64,000 bases of DNA from Vibrio sinaloensis DSM 21326 (lineage in GTDB: Bacteria > Pseudomonadota > Gammaproteobacteria > Enterobacterales > Vibrionaceae). Under the pieces are notes generated by a model. It was not told the DNA's origin. It searched no databases and saw only the letters and a program-made list of their open reading frames with translations. The position numbers were made by a program, and so were the translations under genes. This document shows positions 53,721 to 63,106 of this stretch, piece after piece; within the stretch, counting starts at the first letter, position 1; each line of letters opens with the position of its first letter. The stretch is taken from assembly GCF_000189275.1 (NCBI RefSeq), contig NZ_AEVT01000108.1:31847-95846 (forward strand), read 5' to 3'.

Positions 53721-54488
53721 CTAAAGCTCATCTAGGAATGATGTCAGTGGACTCGACGCAACCGCATGAGAAACCTTACCCGCAAGACCTGCTTCATAAG
53801 CCATACGCCCCGACTCGACCGCCAACTTAAATGCTTTCGCCATCGCAACGGGATCGCTCGACGCTGCAATCGCAGTGTTAACGAGCACAGCATCTGCGCC
53901 CATTTCCATCGCACGCGCGGCATGCGAAGGAGCACCAATACCTGCATCGACAACCACGGGAACATTAGCTTGGTCGATAATGATCTCTAAGAAGTCGTGA
54001 GAAACTATCCCTTTGTTAGAGCCGATCGGCGCACCCAACGGCATTACTGCAGCACAGCCTACTTCTTCCAATCGTTTACACAGAACCGGATCAGCATGAC
54101 AGTAAGGAAGCACAATGAAGCCTTCACGAACCAGTTGCTCAGCGGCTGCAAGTGTCTCAATTGGATCGGGCATCAAGTACTTCGGGTCTGGATGAATTTC
54201 CAGTTTTAGCCAGTTAGTACCCAACGCTTCTCGCGCCAGTTGTGCAGCAAACACAGCATCTTTAGCATTCTTTGCACCCGAAGTATTCGGCAATAAATTC
54301 ACACCCTCTTGTACTAGCGGCAGTAAAATATCGTCTTGTTGGTCGTTCACATCGACACGCTTCAACGCCATAGTCGCAAGTTGAGATCCCGACACTTGAA
54401 TCGCTTCTGTCATTAGTCGGCTGTTGGCAAACTTCCCTGTTCCCGTGAACAGTCTTGATTCGAATTGTTTATCACCAATTTTAAGCAT
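53721..54488 (-). CDS. thiG: Thiazole synthase ThiG
   Basis: A 255-residue TIM-barrel enzyme that builds the thiazole phosphate from DXP, iminoacetate and ThiS thiocarboxylate. The Schiff-base lysine is in NWLKLEIHPDPKYL; PVVVDAGIGAPSHAARAMEMG and DAVLVNTAIA form the phosphate site. Starts 5 bases after the thiS stop. Confidence 0.96.
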   Translation of the reverse strand: MLKIGDKQFESRLFTGTGKFANSRLMTEAIQVSGSQLATMALKRVDVNDQQDDILLPLVQEGVNLLPNTSGAKNAKDAVFAAQLAREALGTNWLKLEIHPDPKYLMPDPIETLAAAEQLVREGFIVLPYCHADPVLCKRLEEVGCAAVMPLGAPIGSNKGIVSHDFLEIIIDQANVPVVVDAGIGAPSHAARAMEMGADAVLVNTAIAASSDPVAMAKAFKLAVESGRMAYEAGLAGKVSHAVASSPLTSFLDEL

Positions 54489-54493
54489 CGACG

Positions 54494-54748
54494 TTAACCC
54501 CCTGCGATCGCTTGAAACAAAGAGATGCTATCTCCCTGTGAAAGAACAGTGCTAGCCCACTCACTGCGCGGTACAACATTGTTATTAATTGCAAAAACAC
54601 AGCCCATTTCAGGCAGCGCAAATTGACTAATGATTTGCTGTAGATTCGACTCACTGGCAACTTGATGTGACTGGTCATTGATGACAATAGTGATCACACC
54701 TAAGTCAGCAGCGGTCATTTGTGTTGTTTGTTGTTCTGATAAAGTCAT
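54494..54748 (-). CDS. thiS: Sulfur carrier protein ThiS
   Basis: An 84-residue ubiquitin-fold carrier ending in IAGG; the terminal Gly is adenylated by ThiF and turned into a thiocarboxylate that gives sulfur to the thiazole. NNNVVPRSEWASTVLSQGDS matches E. coli ThiS (66 residues). An ATG at 54748 with GGAAG close by is preferred over a TTG three codons earlier; an internal ATG (MTAADLG) would give a more typical size, so the true start is unsure. Confidence 0.9.
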   Translation of the reverse strand: MTLSEQQTTQMTAADLGVITIVINDQSHQVASESNLQQIISQFALPEMGCVFAINNNVVPRSEWASTVLSQGDSISLFQAIAGG

Positions 54749-54786
54749 TGCTTCCAACTCTCTTAACTCTGCCCATTACTCGTAAG

Positions 54787-55560
54787 CTAAATCTGAGTAC
54801 ACACTTGGCACTGTTTGTCTCTGCTAATCGCCATGGTTTGCCATTGCAGTTTCAACCCATCAAACAGATGCAACTTGGAACTCTCGACATGAAACTTTCC
54901 CGTCGCCAGTTTTTGAATTGCCGCTATCGCTTGGTAGTTACCAAGTGTCCCCACCACCGGACCGACGACACCGCTCTCACTGCACTTTTGCATTTGCGGT
55001 AATTCGTCGAACGGATACAAACAGCGGTAACAGCCTTTACTCTGCGCTTCTTGTTCACTTGGTGTTTGGTAATCAAAAACAGCGAATTGCCCTTGCCAAC
55101 CAATTGCCGCCGCCGAGATGAGCGGCGTATTTTGCTCGAAACAAACTTGGTTAATTAGCTGGCGCGTTGGCATGTTATCGCTGCAGTCGAGCACCACATC
55201 CGCTAGCATCACTTCAAGCTGCAGCTGTGCTTTGTCCAATCGCTTATTGAGAGCACGAACTTGAATCATAGAATTAAGGTCAGTCAGTTGCTTTACAGTC
55301 GCTTTTGTTTTCGCAACTTGGAGGTCTTGTTCACGATAAATGATCTGACGTTGCAAGTTACTGCTATCAACTTCATCGTCATCGACCACAACCAGTTTAC
55401 CCACACCCGCTGATGCTAAGTACAAACTCGCAGCACTTCCTAACCCACCACAACCGATGATCAGCACATGCGATTTGCTCAAACACTCTTGCCCACTTTC
55501 AGCAATTTCAGGCAGAGCGACTTGGCGCTGGTAGCGAAGGAACTGCTTATCCGTGAGCAT
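54787..55560 (-). CDS. thiF: ThiS adenylyltransferase ThiF
   Basis: A 257-residue E1-like enzyme that adenylates the ThiS C-terminus. ATP site IIGCGGLGSAASLYLASAGVG at about 33-53; VDSSNLQRQIIYRE follows; zinc is held by CYRC and CQVC pairs near 180 and at the C-terminal end. Its start overlaps the thiE stop by 14 bases, so translation is coupled. Confidence 0.95.
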   Translation of the reverse strand: MLTDKQFLRYQRQVALPEIAESGQECLSKSHVLIIGCGGLGSAASLYLASAGVGKLVVVDDDEVDSSNLQRQIIYREQDLQVAKTKATVKQLTDLNSMIQVRALNKRLDKAQLQLEVMLADVVLDCSDNMPTRQLINQVCFEQNTPLISAAAIGWQGQFAVFDYQTPSEQEAQSKGCYRCLYPFDELPQMQKCSESGVVGPVVGTLGNYQAIAAIQKLATGKFHVESSKLHLFDGLKLQWQTMAISRDKQCQVCTQI

Positions 55561-56962
55561 GCTCGCCTCTCTTGGTATGCGCTAATTTACTATTCTGATC
55601 AGTAAACGTTAGCTGTCTTTCCTTCATCAGTTGTGCGAAGAACTCGATGACGGACTGAGGTGATTCTGCCAAGGTAATAGCACGCACTACTGCCAAGCTA
55701 GAGACGCCCGTTTGCCAAACTTGGTCAGCATTAGATTGGTCAATGCCACCAATTGCGACCGTCGGAAAGCCAAGCACATAGTCACTAACTGCTTCGTCTT
55801 TTGCAGGACGGAAAGCAGCCTCTGTATTTGTATAAGGAATGCTATCAATCAGCTTTTGATACAGAGCCAAGCGCACCAAACCTTGTGGTTTCGATGGCAT
55901 CTGTTTAGTGGTAGTTGGGAAAATATGCCCTAGCGCGATGTAACTAGGGTGAATTTGTACGATGCGCAGTAGTTCATAATAACCATGCGTAGAAAGACCA
56001 AGACGAATGCCGGCTTTGGTTAGCTGAGCCAAATTCGATTCTTCTATGTCTTCTTGTCCTAGGTGAACGCCATAAGCGCCATGCTTGATTGCCAACTGCC
56101 AATAGTCATTGATGAACACTTGTGCTTGATACTGACGACCTAGCTCAATTGCTCGAATGATCTGTTGCTCTAAATCGGCTTGTTGTGGGTTCTTGATGCG
56201 CAGTTGAATAGTGTTGATGCCGAGTGGCAGTAGACGCTCAATCCAAGCAACATCATCAACGACTGGATAGAGCCCAAGACTTTGCTTAGTAAGAGTTGGA
56301 AAGCTAACGCTCTCGCCTTGTGCAGACCAACCAACTTTAATACCCAGACGGCTATCTTCAAGCACTGGTGTGGGGAAATCATCAAATTGGTCAGCCCACT
56401 GAGTGTGTTCTCCATCAGTGAGTTTCACACCCAATCGTGTTTCACGTGAAACATTCGCTTGTTGAATTAGCATTCCTCGAGCAAGTGTTAACGCATCTTC
56501 GATAGGAAAATCGAGTACTGTCAGGGTTACTATCCAAGCAAGGTGATGTTCAGTATCGAACATTGCATTGAGCTTGGACTCAACGGAAAGCGCTCTCACT
56601 TCGTCGCTAATCGGGTGACGCCAGATATCAAGCTGACGCCCTTTCTCCTTTTCATCAGAAACCTGCGTATCAGCAATGCCAATATAAATAGCTTTTGACG
56701 GTTGCTTAGCGCACGCTTCTACCGATAAAGCAGAGCGGTAATAGAGCACAAATGAACTCTCATGCTCAGAGTCATAACCATCAATAAGATCTGTCGTTAT
56801 ACGTGTGGTCTGTTGGTCGCGAACAAGCTGAATAGATTGAGTTGGGCTCACACCCAACTCAATGTCTTCGATGCTAAAACCCTGTTCTTTCGCCAACAAC
56901 AAACAGTGTTGAACTAAACCTGTTAGTTCAATCAATGATGACGGAATAAGGATTTTGCTCAT
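55547..56962 (-). CDS. thiE: Thiamine phosphate synthase ThiE with a long N-terminal extension
   Basis: A 471-residue protein, more than twice a normal ThiE (about 210). The C-terminal part from about residue 228 is a complete ThiE barrel (LGLYPVVDDVAWIERLL, NTIQLRIKN, YQAQVFINDYWQLA, GVHLGQEDI, ALGHIFPTTTK, VAIGGI), joining the pyrimidine and thiazole. The first 225 residues match no family I recognise with confidence; FPIEDALTLARGMLIQQ loosely recalls a ThiD (HMP kinase) helix, but ThiD active-site motifs are absent. Start overlaps the thiC stop (TAATG). A perfect parS is embedded at codons 171-176. Confidence 0.9.
   Translation of the reverse strand: MSKILIPSSLIELTGLVQHCLLLAKEQGFSIEDIELGVSPTQSIQLVRDQQTTRITTDLIDGYDSEHESSFVLYYRSALSVEACAKQPSKAIYIGIADTQVSDEKEKGRQLDIWRHPISDEVRALSVESKLNAMFDTEHHLAWIVTLTVLDFPIEDALTLARGMLIQQANVSRETRLGVKLTDGEHTQWADQFDDFPTPVLEDSRLGIKVGWSAQGESVSFPTLTKQSLGLYPVVDDVAWIERLLPLGINTIQLRIKNPQQADLEQQIIRAIELGRQYQAQVFINDYWQLAIKHGAYGVHLGQEDIEESNLAQLTKAGIRLGLSTHGYYELLRIVQIHPSYIALGHIFPTTTKQMPSKPQGLVRLALYQKLIDSIPYTNTEAAFRPAKDEAVSDYVLGFPTVAIGGIDQSNADQVWQTGVSSLAVVRAITLAESPQSVIEFFAQLMKERQLTFTDQNSKLAHTKRGEHAHG
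56438..56453. other. parS: parS site inside thiE
   Basis: A second perfect TGTTTCACGTGAAACA, 3.9 kb from the first, lies in the thiE reading frame where it encodes VSRET. Its location in the unconserved N-terminal extension of ThiE means coding constraint alone does not explain it. Confidence 0.95.
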
Positions 56963-58902
56963 TAGTCACTTACCTCGGCATGTGCTGCTGGGTGGTATAG
57001 CTCAGAACCTGTGTCTCTAAATTCTTGCGATTTCTGACGCATCCCCTCAAGAGGGTCATCCAGCATTTTGATTGAGATAGCTTGGTCCGCAGCAACTTGC
57101 TCAGTGTCTTTCGCATACTCTCGTACCTCTTGCGAGATCTTCATCGAGCAGAACTTTGGTCCACACATCGAACAGAAGTGAGCAACTTTACCGGACTCTT
57201 GAGGCAAGGTTTCATCATGGAAAGCACGAGCAGTATCAGGGTCGAGCGACAAGTTAAATTGGTCTTCCCAACGGAACTCGAAGCGAGCTTTAGAAAGCGC
57301 GTTATCACGAACTTGTGCACCAGGGTGCCCTTTCGCTAAATCAGCGGCGTGCGCAGCAAGCTTGTAAGTGATCATGCCTACTTTCACGTCTTCTTTGTTC
57401 GGTAAACCAAGGTGCTCTTTCGGAGTGACGTAGCAAAGCATTGCACAGCCATACCAACCAATCATGGCAGCGCCGATGCCTGAAGTAATATGGTCGTAGC
57501 CAGGAGCAACGTCTGTCGTCAGTGGACCAAGCGTGTAGAACGGAGCTTCATGACAATGCTCTAGCTGCTCTTCCATGTTCTCTTTGATCATGTGCATTGG
57601 AACATGACCCGGACCTTCAATAATCACCTGTACGTCGTATTCCCACGCTATCTTGGTCAACTCACCAAGAGTGCGAAGCTCTGCAAATTGCGCTTCGTCG
57701 TTAGCATCGGCTACCGAGCCAGGGCGCAGGCCATCACCGAGAGACAGTGCCACATCGTACTTAGCACAGATTTCACAGATCTCTCGGAAATGGGTGTATA
57801 AGAAGCTTTCTTGGTGATGCGCTAAACACCATTTCGCGATGATAGAACCGCCACGAGAGACGATGCCAGTAACGCGTTTAGCCGTCATTGGCACATAACG
57901 AAGTAATAAACCGGCATGGATAGTGAAGTAGTCAACGCCCTGCTCTGCTTGCTCGATCAGAGTATCGCGCATCACTTCCCAGTTAAGGTTTTCGGCAACA
58001 CCATTCACTTTCTCAAGCGCTTGGTACATAGGTACGGTACCGATAGGAACCGGACTGTTACGTAGAATCCACTCGCGAGTTTCGTGAATGTTACGACCCG
58101 TAGAGAGATCCATAACGGTATCTCCACCCCAGCGCGTTGCCCATACTAACTTTTCTACTTCTTCCTCAATCGAAGAAGTGACCGATGAGTTACCGATGTT
58201 GGCGTTCACTTTGACCAAAAAGTTACGTCCAATGATCATCGGTTCAGATTCGGGGTGGTTGATATTAGAAGGGATAATTGCGCGACCTTCGGCAACTTCT
58301 TTACGCACAAACTCGGCGGTAATATCTTTAGGTAGGTTCGCTCCGAAGCTTTGACCCGGATGCTGTTGATTCAGCACTTCGTCACGGTATTGAGCACGCC
58401 CCATATTTTCGCGCAGCGCGATATACTCCATTTCAGGCGTGATCATACCTTTGCGAGCATAGTGCAATTGGGTTACGCATTGGCCGTCTTTCGCGCGTCG
58501 AATGCGCGGTAGGTTTCCGTAACGAAGCTCGTCTAGCGTTTCATCTTCTAAGCGCTCTTTGGTGTACACCGAACTTACTTCATCCAGTAGCTCAGTATCA
58601 GCGCGCTCTTCAATCCACCCTTCCCTCAGCTTAGGTAAGCCGTTGTAGAGGTCTATGGTGTGCTCTGGGTCTGTGTATACACCTGAGGTATCGTAAACGC
58701 GCACCGGCTCATTAGGCTCGAAAATAGGCGCTTCTTTTGTGCCTCCAATAAGACTATCGGCGAGTGAGATTTCACGCATCGGAACACGAATATCTGGGCG
58801 GGAGCCCTCTACGTAGACTTTGCTTGAATTTGGGTACGGTTGTACCGAGAGTGTATCAATAAACTGTTTTGCTTCCAGTCTCGCTTGCTTGCGACTCGAC
58901 AT
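56962..58902 (-). CDS. thiC: Phosphomethylpyrimidine synthase ThiC
   Basis: A 646-residue radical-SAM enzyme turning aminoimidazole ribotide into HMP phosphate. The C-terminal cluster motif is CSMCGPKFCSM (CX2CX4C) near residue 575; GSRPDIRVPMREI and the ERADTELLDEVSS insert are family marks. Start at 58902 (MSSRKQARLEAKQF) is right: the 60 codons before it lie in the TPP riboswitch leader. AAGGA upstream. First gene of thiCEFSGH. Confidence 0.97.
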   Translation of the reverse strand: MSSRKQARLEAKQFIDTLSVQPYPNSSKVYVEGSRPDIRVPMREISLADSLIGGTKEAPIFEPNEPVRVYDTSGVYTDPEHTIDLYNGLPKLREGWIEERADTELLDEVSSVYTKERLEDETLDELRYGNLPRIRRAKDGQCVTQLHYARKGMITPEMEYIALRENMGRAQYRDEVLNQQHPGQSFGANLPKDITAEFVRKEVAEGRAIIPSNINHPESEPMIIGRNFLVKVNANIGNSSVTSSIEEEVEKLVWATRWGGDTVMDLSTGRNIHETREWILRNSPVPIGTVPMYQALEKVNGVAENLNWEVMRDTLIEQAEQGVDYFTIHAGLLLRYVPMTAKRVTGIVSRGGSIIAKWCLAHHQESFLYTHFREICEICAKYDVALSLGDGLRPGSVADANDEAQFAELRTLGELTKIAWEYDVQVIIEGPGHVPMHMIKENMEEQLEHCHEAPFYTLGPLTTDVAPGYDHITSGIGAAMIGWYGCAMLCYVTPKEHLGLPNKEDVKVGMITYKLAAHAADLAKGHPGAQVRDNALSKARFEFRWEDQFNLSLDPDTARAFHDETLPQESGKVAHFCSMCGPKFCSMKISQEVREYAKDTEQVAADQAISIKMLDDPLEGMRQKSQEFRDTGSELYHPAAHAEVSD

Positions 58903-59035
58903 AGCATTTTTCCTTGCTTTGTAATTAGTTTGGATAAAAATGCTTGGCGGAAAGATGCGACAAGAGGAATCAATGCAACCTAGAAAAATGGTTTGCAAAG
59001 ATTTTAGATAGACCAAGAGGGTGAAATATAAAATG

Positions 59036-59127
59036 GTCTCTTCTCTTGTTCCCTTCGCAGATACTAATCTGATCAGGTTCAACGGATCCCGAATTAACGG
59101 TCTCAGCCTTATGGCACTCCGACAAGT
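59036..59127 (-). promoter_or_regulatory. TPP riboswitch of the thi operon
   Basis: The minus strand carries the conserved thi-box elements in order: GTCGGAGTGCC, GGCTGAGACC, then CCGTTGAACCTGATCAG and GCGAAGGGAACAAGAG. TPP binding would reduce thiC expression. The leader runs a further 130 bases to the thiC start. Confidence 0.96.
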
Positions 59128-59133
59128 AAAATC

Positions 59134-59162
59134 AGTATATAAAAACGGCTTGGTTAAACCAA
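59134..59162 (-). promoter_or_regulatory. Predicted thiC promoter
   Basis: TATACT (minus strand, 59134-59139) lies 7 bases before the riboswitch; the -35 (TTGGTT, 17 bases upstream) lies within the crcB terminator hairpin. Confidence 0.5.
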
Positions 59163-59168
59163 GCCGTT
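59139..59168 (-). terminator. Terminator of crcB
   Basis: AACGGCTTGGT-TAA-ACCAAGCCGTT perfect 11-bp stem with a T run on the minus strand. Confidence 0.88.
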
Positions 59169-59200
59169 GTGTACAAAAAATAACAAAGCAAGCAGTTAAA

Positions 59201-59584
59201 TTAACTTTTTACTAACAACTGGAAGCCAATCCAAGCTGCAGAAATACTCAGGACGACGTTGAGCAATACATTGAGCCCCATCTTAAAAAATGCGCCTTGT
59301 TGCATTAGTAGGACGTTATCCATCGAAAAAGTAGAGAAGGTGGTCAGTGCACCAAGGAAACCCAACCCGATAATTTGGCGCCAAGGCTCAGTAGCGAGCA
59401 TTTCATTTTCAAACGCCGCAATCAGTAACCCCATAACGAAAGAGCCGACCACGTTAACCGTTAGCGTACCGTAAGGAAAACCTCGTCCTAGCAATACAAC
59501 GCAAAGTTCAGAAATCAGGTAACGAGAACACGCACCAAATGCACCACCGAGTGCAATAAAACCAAGAATAGACAGTTGTCCCAT
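59201..59584 (-). CDS. crcB: Fluoride channel CrcB/Fluc
   Basis: A 127-residue four-helix protein that exports fluoride as a dual-topology dimer. GGAFGACSRYLISE, PYGTLTVNVVGSFVMG (the TxxxN-GSF ion site) and GFLGALTTFSTFS are the channel signatures. I saw no fluoride riboswitch upstream. Precedes the thi operon on the same strand. Confidence 0.95.
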   Translation of the reverse strand: MGQLSILGFIALGGAFGACSRYLISELCVVLLGRGFPYGTLTVNVVGSFVMGLLIAAFENEMLATEPWRQIIGLGFLGALTTFSTFSMDNVLLMQQGAFFKMGLNVLLNVVLSISAAWIGFQLLVKS

Positions 59585-59694
59585 GATACCCCCATATTTA
59601 ACTGCTCACTATTGTAGCTTTTACTCGCTATTTTTCGATCAGAAAATGGCTAACTTATCTCAATCAAAGTTTGAAATTTAAAAAGTTACAGGAG

Positions 59695-61077
59695 TCACTT
59701 TACTTCAATGTATCCCATCAAACCGGTTTTCATGTGCTCGATAACGTGGCAATGGTACATCCAACGACCTGGATTATCGGCAACAAACGCGGCTTTGGCT
59801 CTGCCGTTTTTTCCCAGTAGAACGGTGTCGGTATGGAATGGTTGAGCCAATTTCTTACCATTCATTTCCAACACGGTAAAAGTATGACCATGAAGGTGAA
59901 TGGGATGATGATATTGAGTCACGTTTTTTAAATCGAATATGTAGGTTTTACCTAACTCTAAGCTTGCTAATGGCTCTGGCACATAATCCTTACTCATACC
60001 CTCCCAAGCTCGTTTATTGGTCAACCAGAACTTAGGCATGGCTTTACCATCTTTACCTGCAGGTGTTACCGCCCCTTCCCATTCAAAAACGAAGTCTATC
60101 TCAATCGCGTTCGCTAAATCTAAGTTCGGCACTGGGTTGAGAGGTAAAGCCGGTATCGGCTGTTCAGCAGGCAAATTAGACTCGATCACCTCGAAGTGAC
60201 ATAACGGGAAAGGAAAGCGCCCTTTCATCTGTCTAACATAGACACGCTCACCCGCTTTAGGAGCCAACAAGCCAATATCCACGCGCATCCCTGGGCCAAT
60301 TTTGTGCTCAGTAAGTCGATAAGGCTTTTCAACTGGATTTCCATCTATCGCAATAACCCAAGCCTGTGCACCTTCAATCGCTATAGGATAAGTAATGGTA
60401 TTATCAACATTAGCTATACGTAGTCTTGTCGTTGCATTTTGCTTTAACGTATAAGTAGGTTCATGAACACCGTTCACACTGCTCCACTCTCCGGGGGTAC
60501 CCATGCGAGCACTGAGACGTGGGACCATGAGATCTTTCCATTGCCCTTGTTTATCTAAGTGCCAATGTTTAAGCATCAAGTCATGCTCTTCATCAAATAC
60601 AACTGGCTGTGCCTCTTCCACTATGATCAAACCAACTAAGCCCATTCCTAACTGTTTGACACTGTTCATATGCGGGTGATACCAAAAAGTTCCGGCATCC
60701 GGCGGGGTAAACTCATAGACAAATGTTTCACCTGGCATGATAGGAGGCTGACTCAAGAACGGCACGCCATCCATTTCAATTGGAATTCTCAAGCCATGCC
60801 AGTGGATAGTCGTCGGCTCATCGAGTTTATTGGTAAAACGAATCGTCACGGTTTCATTTTGACGACAACGAATCGTCGGCGCAGGGATCTGGCCATCAAA
60901 CCCAAGGACTGATGTCTGAAAGCCGGGAACAATTTCCGCTGTTGCAGGTTGAGCCGTGAGGTCGTAAACATAACGCCCTTTAGCATCTTGAGAGCGGGTG
61001 ACACTACAGGCTGGTAATACCGCTAACGCAGATAAGGCGAATGAAGATTGAATGAAGCGACGACGGGAGATATCCAT
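59695..61077 (-). CDS. Tat-exported multicopper oxidase
   Basis: A 460-residue three-domain cupredoxin enzyme. The twin-arginine signal SRRRFIQSS opens the protein, ending with a cysteine near residue 24 (LPACS, a possible lipobox). All copper motifs are present: HWHG, WYHPH, HPIHLHGH and YHCHVIEHMKTGLM with an axial methionine for the blue copper. It resembles CueO/laccase-like oxidases but lacks a long methionine-rich insert. Copper detoxification or oxidation of phenolics is inferred. Its export fits the tatABC genes in this window. Confidence 0.92.
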   Translation of the reverse strand: MDISRRRFIQSSFALSALAVLPACSVTRSQDAKGRYVYDLTAQPATAEIVPGFQTSVLGFDGQIPAPTIRCRQNETVTIRFTNKLDEPTTIHWHGLRIPIEMDGVPFLSQPPIMPGETFVYEFTPPDAGTFWYHPHMNSVKQLGMGLVGLIIVEEAQPVVFDEEHDLMLKHWHLDKQGQWKDLMVPRLSARMGTPGEWSSVNGVHEPTYTLKQNATTRLRIANVDNTITYPIAIEGAQAWVIAIDGNPVEKPYRLTEHKIGPGMRVDIGLLAPKAGERVYVRQMKGRFPFPLCHFEVIESNLPAEQPIPALPLNPVPNLDLANAIEIDFVFEWEGAVTPAGKDGKAMPKFWLTNKRAWEGMSKDYVPEPLASLELGKTYIFDLKNVTQYHHPIHLHGHTFTVLEMNGKKLAQPFHTDTVLLGKNGRAKAAFVADNPGRWMYHCHVIEHMKTGLMGYIEVK

Positions 61078-61174
61078 AATGATTCGACTAATAAATAAAC
61101 CAAAGCCAAATGTAACAGATAATTAATAACAGTTCTCATTTCGTCGCTGCATTTAGTGAAAGAGCCAGAGTGTA

Positions 61175-63106
61175 TTAAACCCGACTGTAGGCAAGGAAAG
61201 TATTTAGCTTATCGCACGATTCCTGGATCATCTCGATCTTATCTTCCGATTCACTAGCATCACGATACGATCGTTCTGCATGATCAATCGCTTGGTGTGA
61301 ATCAGACTTAATGATGTCAAAGATCTGCGTCAACTCAGACTGGCATTGACCAAGCTGCTCGGTAACACCAGAAAGAGAGTTAGATGAGCTTTCAATACCC
61401 GCTATGCTCGCAAGCATTTGAGAAAACAAGCTTCTTGTCTCCTCTAAGCTCGCTTGTGTTGTATGACTTAATTTTCTAACTTCATCCGCGACCACAGCAA
61501 AACCTCGGCCATGCTCACCCGCTCTAGCCGCTTCGATTGCCGCATTTAGTGCCAACAGGTTAGTTTGATCCGCAATATTGCCAATCTCGTCCATGATGCT
61601 ATTCACTTGGCTACTATGGTCGATCAGAGTTTGAATCTTTGCTTGCGTATCAGAGCGCAGTTGCGATTGTTCTTGAGTTTGAATGGCCAAGTTATCCATT
61701 TGACTTTCAAAACCTGTATAGGTTTGAGAGGACTGGATAATCGTATCGTGAATCTGTTTGAGGCTGCTCGAAGTATGGGCTATCGCACTTTCATAACTTC
61801 GCAGTTCATCTATTAGTGCTGATTGAACTTCGATGACTTGTTCGTTACGTCTGTTTTCCAGCTCATTTTTATACTGCATGGTCGAAAGCAATGCAGATTC
61901 AAACGGTGCGTTCAAACAACGTTGGTGATCGCGCTTGAAGATAGCTAAAGCTGCCAGAGTCTCATTTTGATGAAGATTAAACGCGGTTTCACCAAAAGTA
62001 GAAAAGCCAGATGCTTTGATACCAGAGAAGCAGGTGACTTTGCTCAATGAATCAGTGTTATTTAGCCTACGCAGCACACAATCATTCAACAACATGGTTA
62101 CTGGTTGATGGCCAGAAAGAAACTGTCGCAAGTCTTGCTCTGTCTGATTGGCAAGATCATGCTGCTTGACCAAATAAAGCCTTTCACCAAAGTTCATATC
62201 ACTAAAAAATGCGATAGAACCGTCTTGATTGATGCTTGCGACGGATTTGATGAACAGCTCCCCTGCTTGATTCTTAATCGCAAAAGAGTAGCGAGATAAC
62301 TTTTCAGAAAGCTGTGATTGGCTGCAAGACAAGAGCTGGCACAAAGCATTAACGGGGGTGATCGCTTGCCAACTACCGCGCATATTCACAGCTTTAAGTA
62401 CCCTAGACGACATATCAAACTCAACGACATCGAAGAAATCTTGGGTGGCTTTGAAATTATGGCTGCGGAAAATATCGTAATAATACTCTTTTGCCAGTTT
62501 GCAGTACAAAAGCACACTCTTGTTGCTCAGTGTTCGCTCGTTAAAAAAGATATCTGCGCGCGAAAAATCAAGTTTCCCTCCTGCACTACCGCCAATCAAA
62601 TGGGTCAATGGTGCCGACGACTTAAGCATCGCTTCAGAAAAGCACGATTCGGTCGCCGTTAAGCCAGGAAAATAAACCAAGCCAAATGTATCTCGCGTGT
62701 CGACATCAAAAGGGAGCTTTACTGTTGCTGAAATATTCTTTGCCAACGCTTCCGTGTCACGCTCTAAAACGATTTCATAACTTGCGATGTTTGCAATTAG
62801 CGCAGTAGGAAACAAATGCAACAATACTTGGTCTTTGCTTAATGACGCATTGTAAAAATCGTCGCCACCAATAATCCCGGAACTCATCAGTACTAAGCGA
62901 TTAGGAACATCTGAAAGGATCTGTCCTATCTGCTTTACGACAGATTCAGGATTTGCGCAGTTAGGAGATAAATACGCAATGACCAGCTGATGGCTTCCCT
63001 CAACAGTAAGCTGTGACAACTGGCTCTCTGTAGACAGTATTATCTGAGGTTCCAGTAATGAGTTAGAGTGACTACGTTGGGCGCGTCTTTTGAACATAGA
63101 GAGCAT
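61175..63106 (-). CDS. Cytoplasmic FIST-domain chemoreceptor
   Basis: A soluble chemotaxis transducer of about 643 residues with no membrane helices. FIST-N (about 45-235; LPFDVDTRDTFGLVYFPG, HLIGGSAGGKLDF) and FIST-C (about 240-385) form an intracellular ligand-sensing module; the rest is an MCP signalling coiled coil with the CheA/CheW hairpin tip IADQTNLLALNAAIEAARAG. I prefer ATG 63106 (MLSMFKRRAQ) with GGGAAG upstream; a GTG at 63148 adds 14 residues. The FIST ligand is thought to be amino acids. No che genes are nearby. Confidence 0.9.
   Translation of the reverse strand: MLSMFKRRAQRSHSNSLLEPQIILSTESQLSQLTVEGSHQLVIAYLSPNCANPESVVKQIGQILSDVPNRLVLMSSGIIGGDDFYNASLSKDQVLLHLFPTALIANIASYEIVLERDTEALAKNISATVKLPFDVDTRDTFGLVYFPGLTATESCFSEAMLKSSAPLTHLIGGSAGGKLDFSRADIFFNERTLSNKSVLLYCKLAKEYYYDIFRSHNFKATQDFFDVVEFDMSSRVLKAVNMRGSWQAITPVNALCQLLSCSQSQLSEKLSRYSFAIKNQAGELFIKSVASINQDGSIAFFSDMNFGERLYLVKQHDLANQTEQDLRQFLSGHQPVTMLLNDCVLRRLNNTDSLSKVTCFSGIKASGFSTFGETAFNLHQNETLAALAIFKRDHQRCLNAPFESALLSTMQYKNELENRRNEQVIEVQSALIDELRSYESAIAHTSSSLKQIHDTIIQSSQTYTGFESQMDNLAIQTQEQSQLRSDTQAKIQTLIDHSSQVNSIMDEIGNIADQTNLLALNAAIEAARAGEHGRGFAVVADEVRKLSHTTQASLEETRSLFSQMLASIAGIESSSNSLSGVTEQLGQCQSELTQIFDIIKSDSHQAIDHAERSYRDASESEDKIEMIQESCDKLNTFLAYSRV

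Noticed and set aside
58903..59082. 60-codon upstream extension of thiC
   Set aside because: It lies in the TPP riboswitch leader and is not protein-like.
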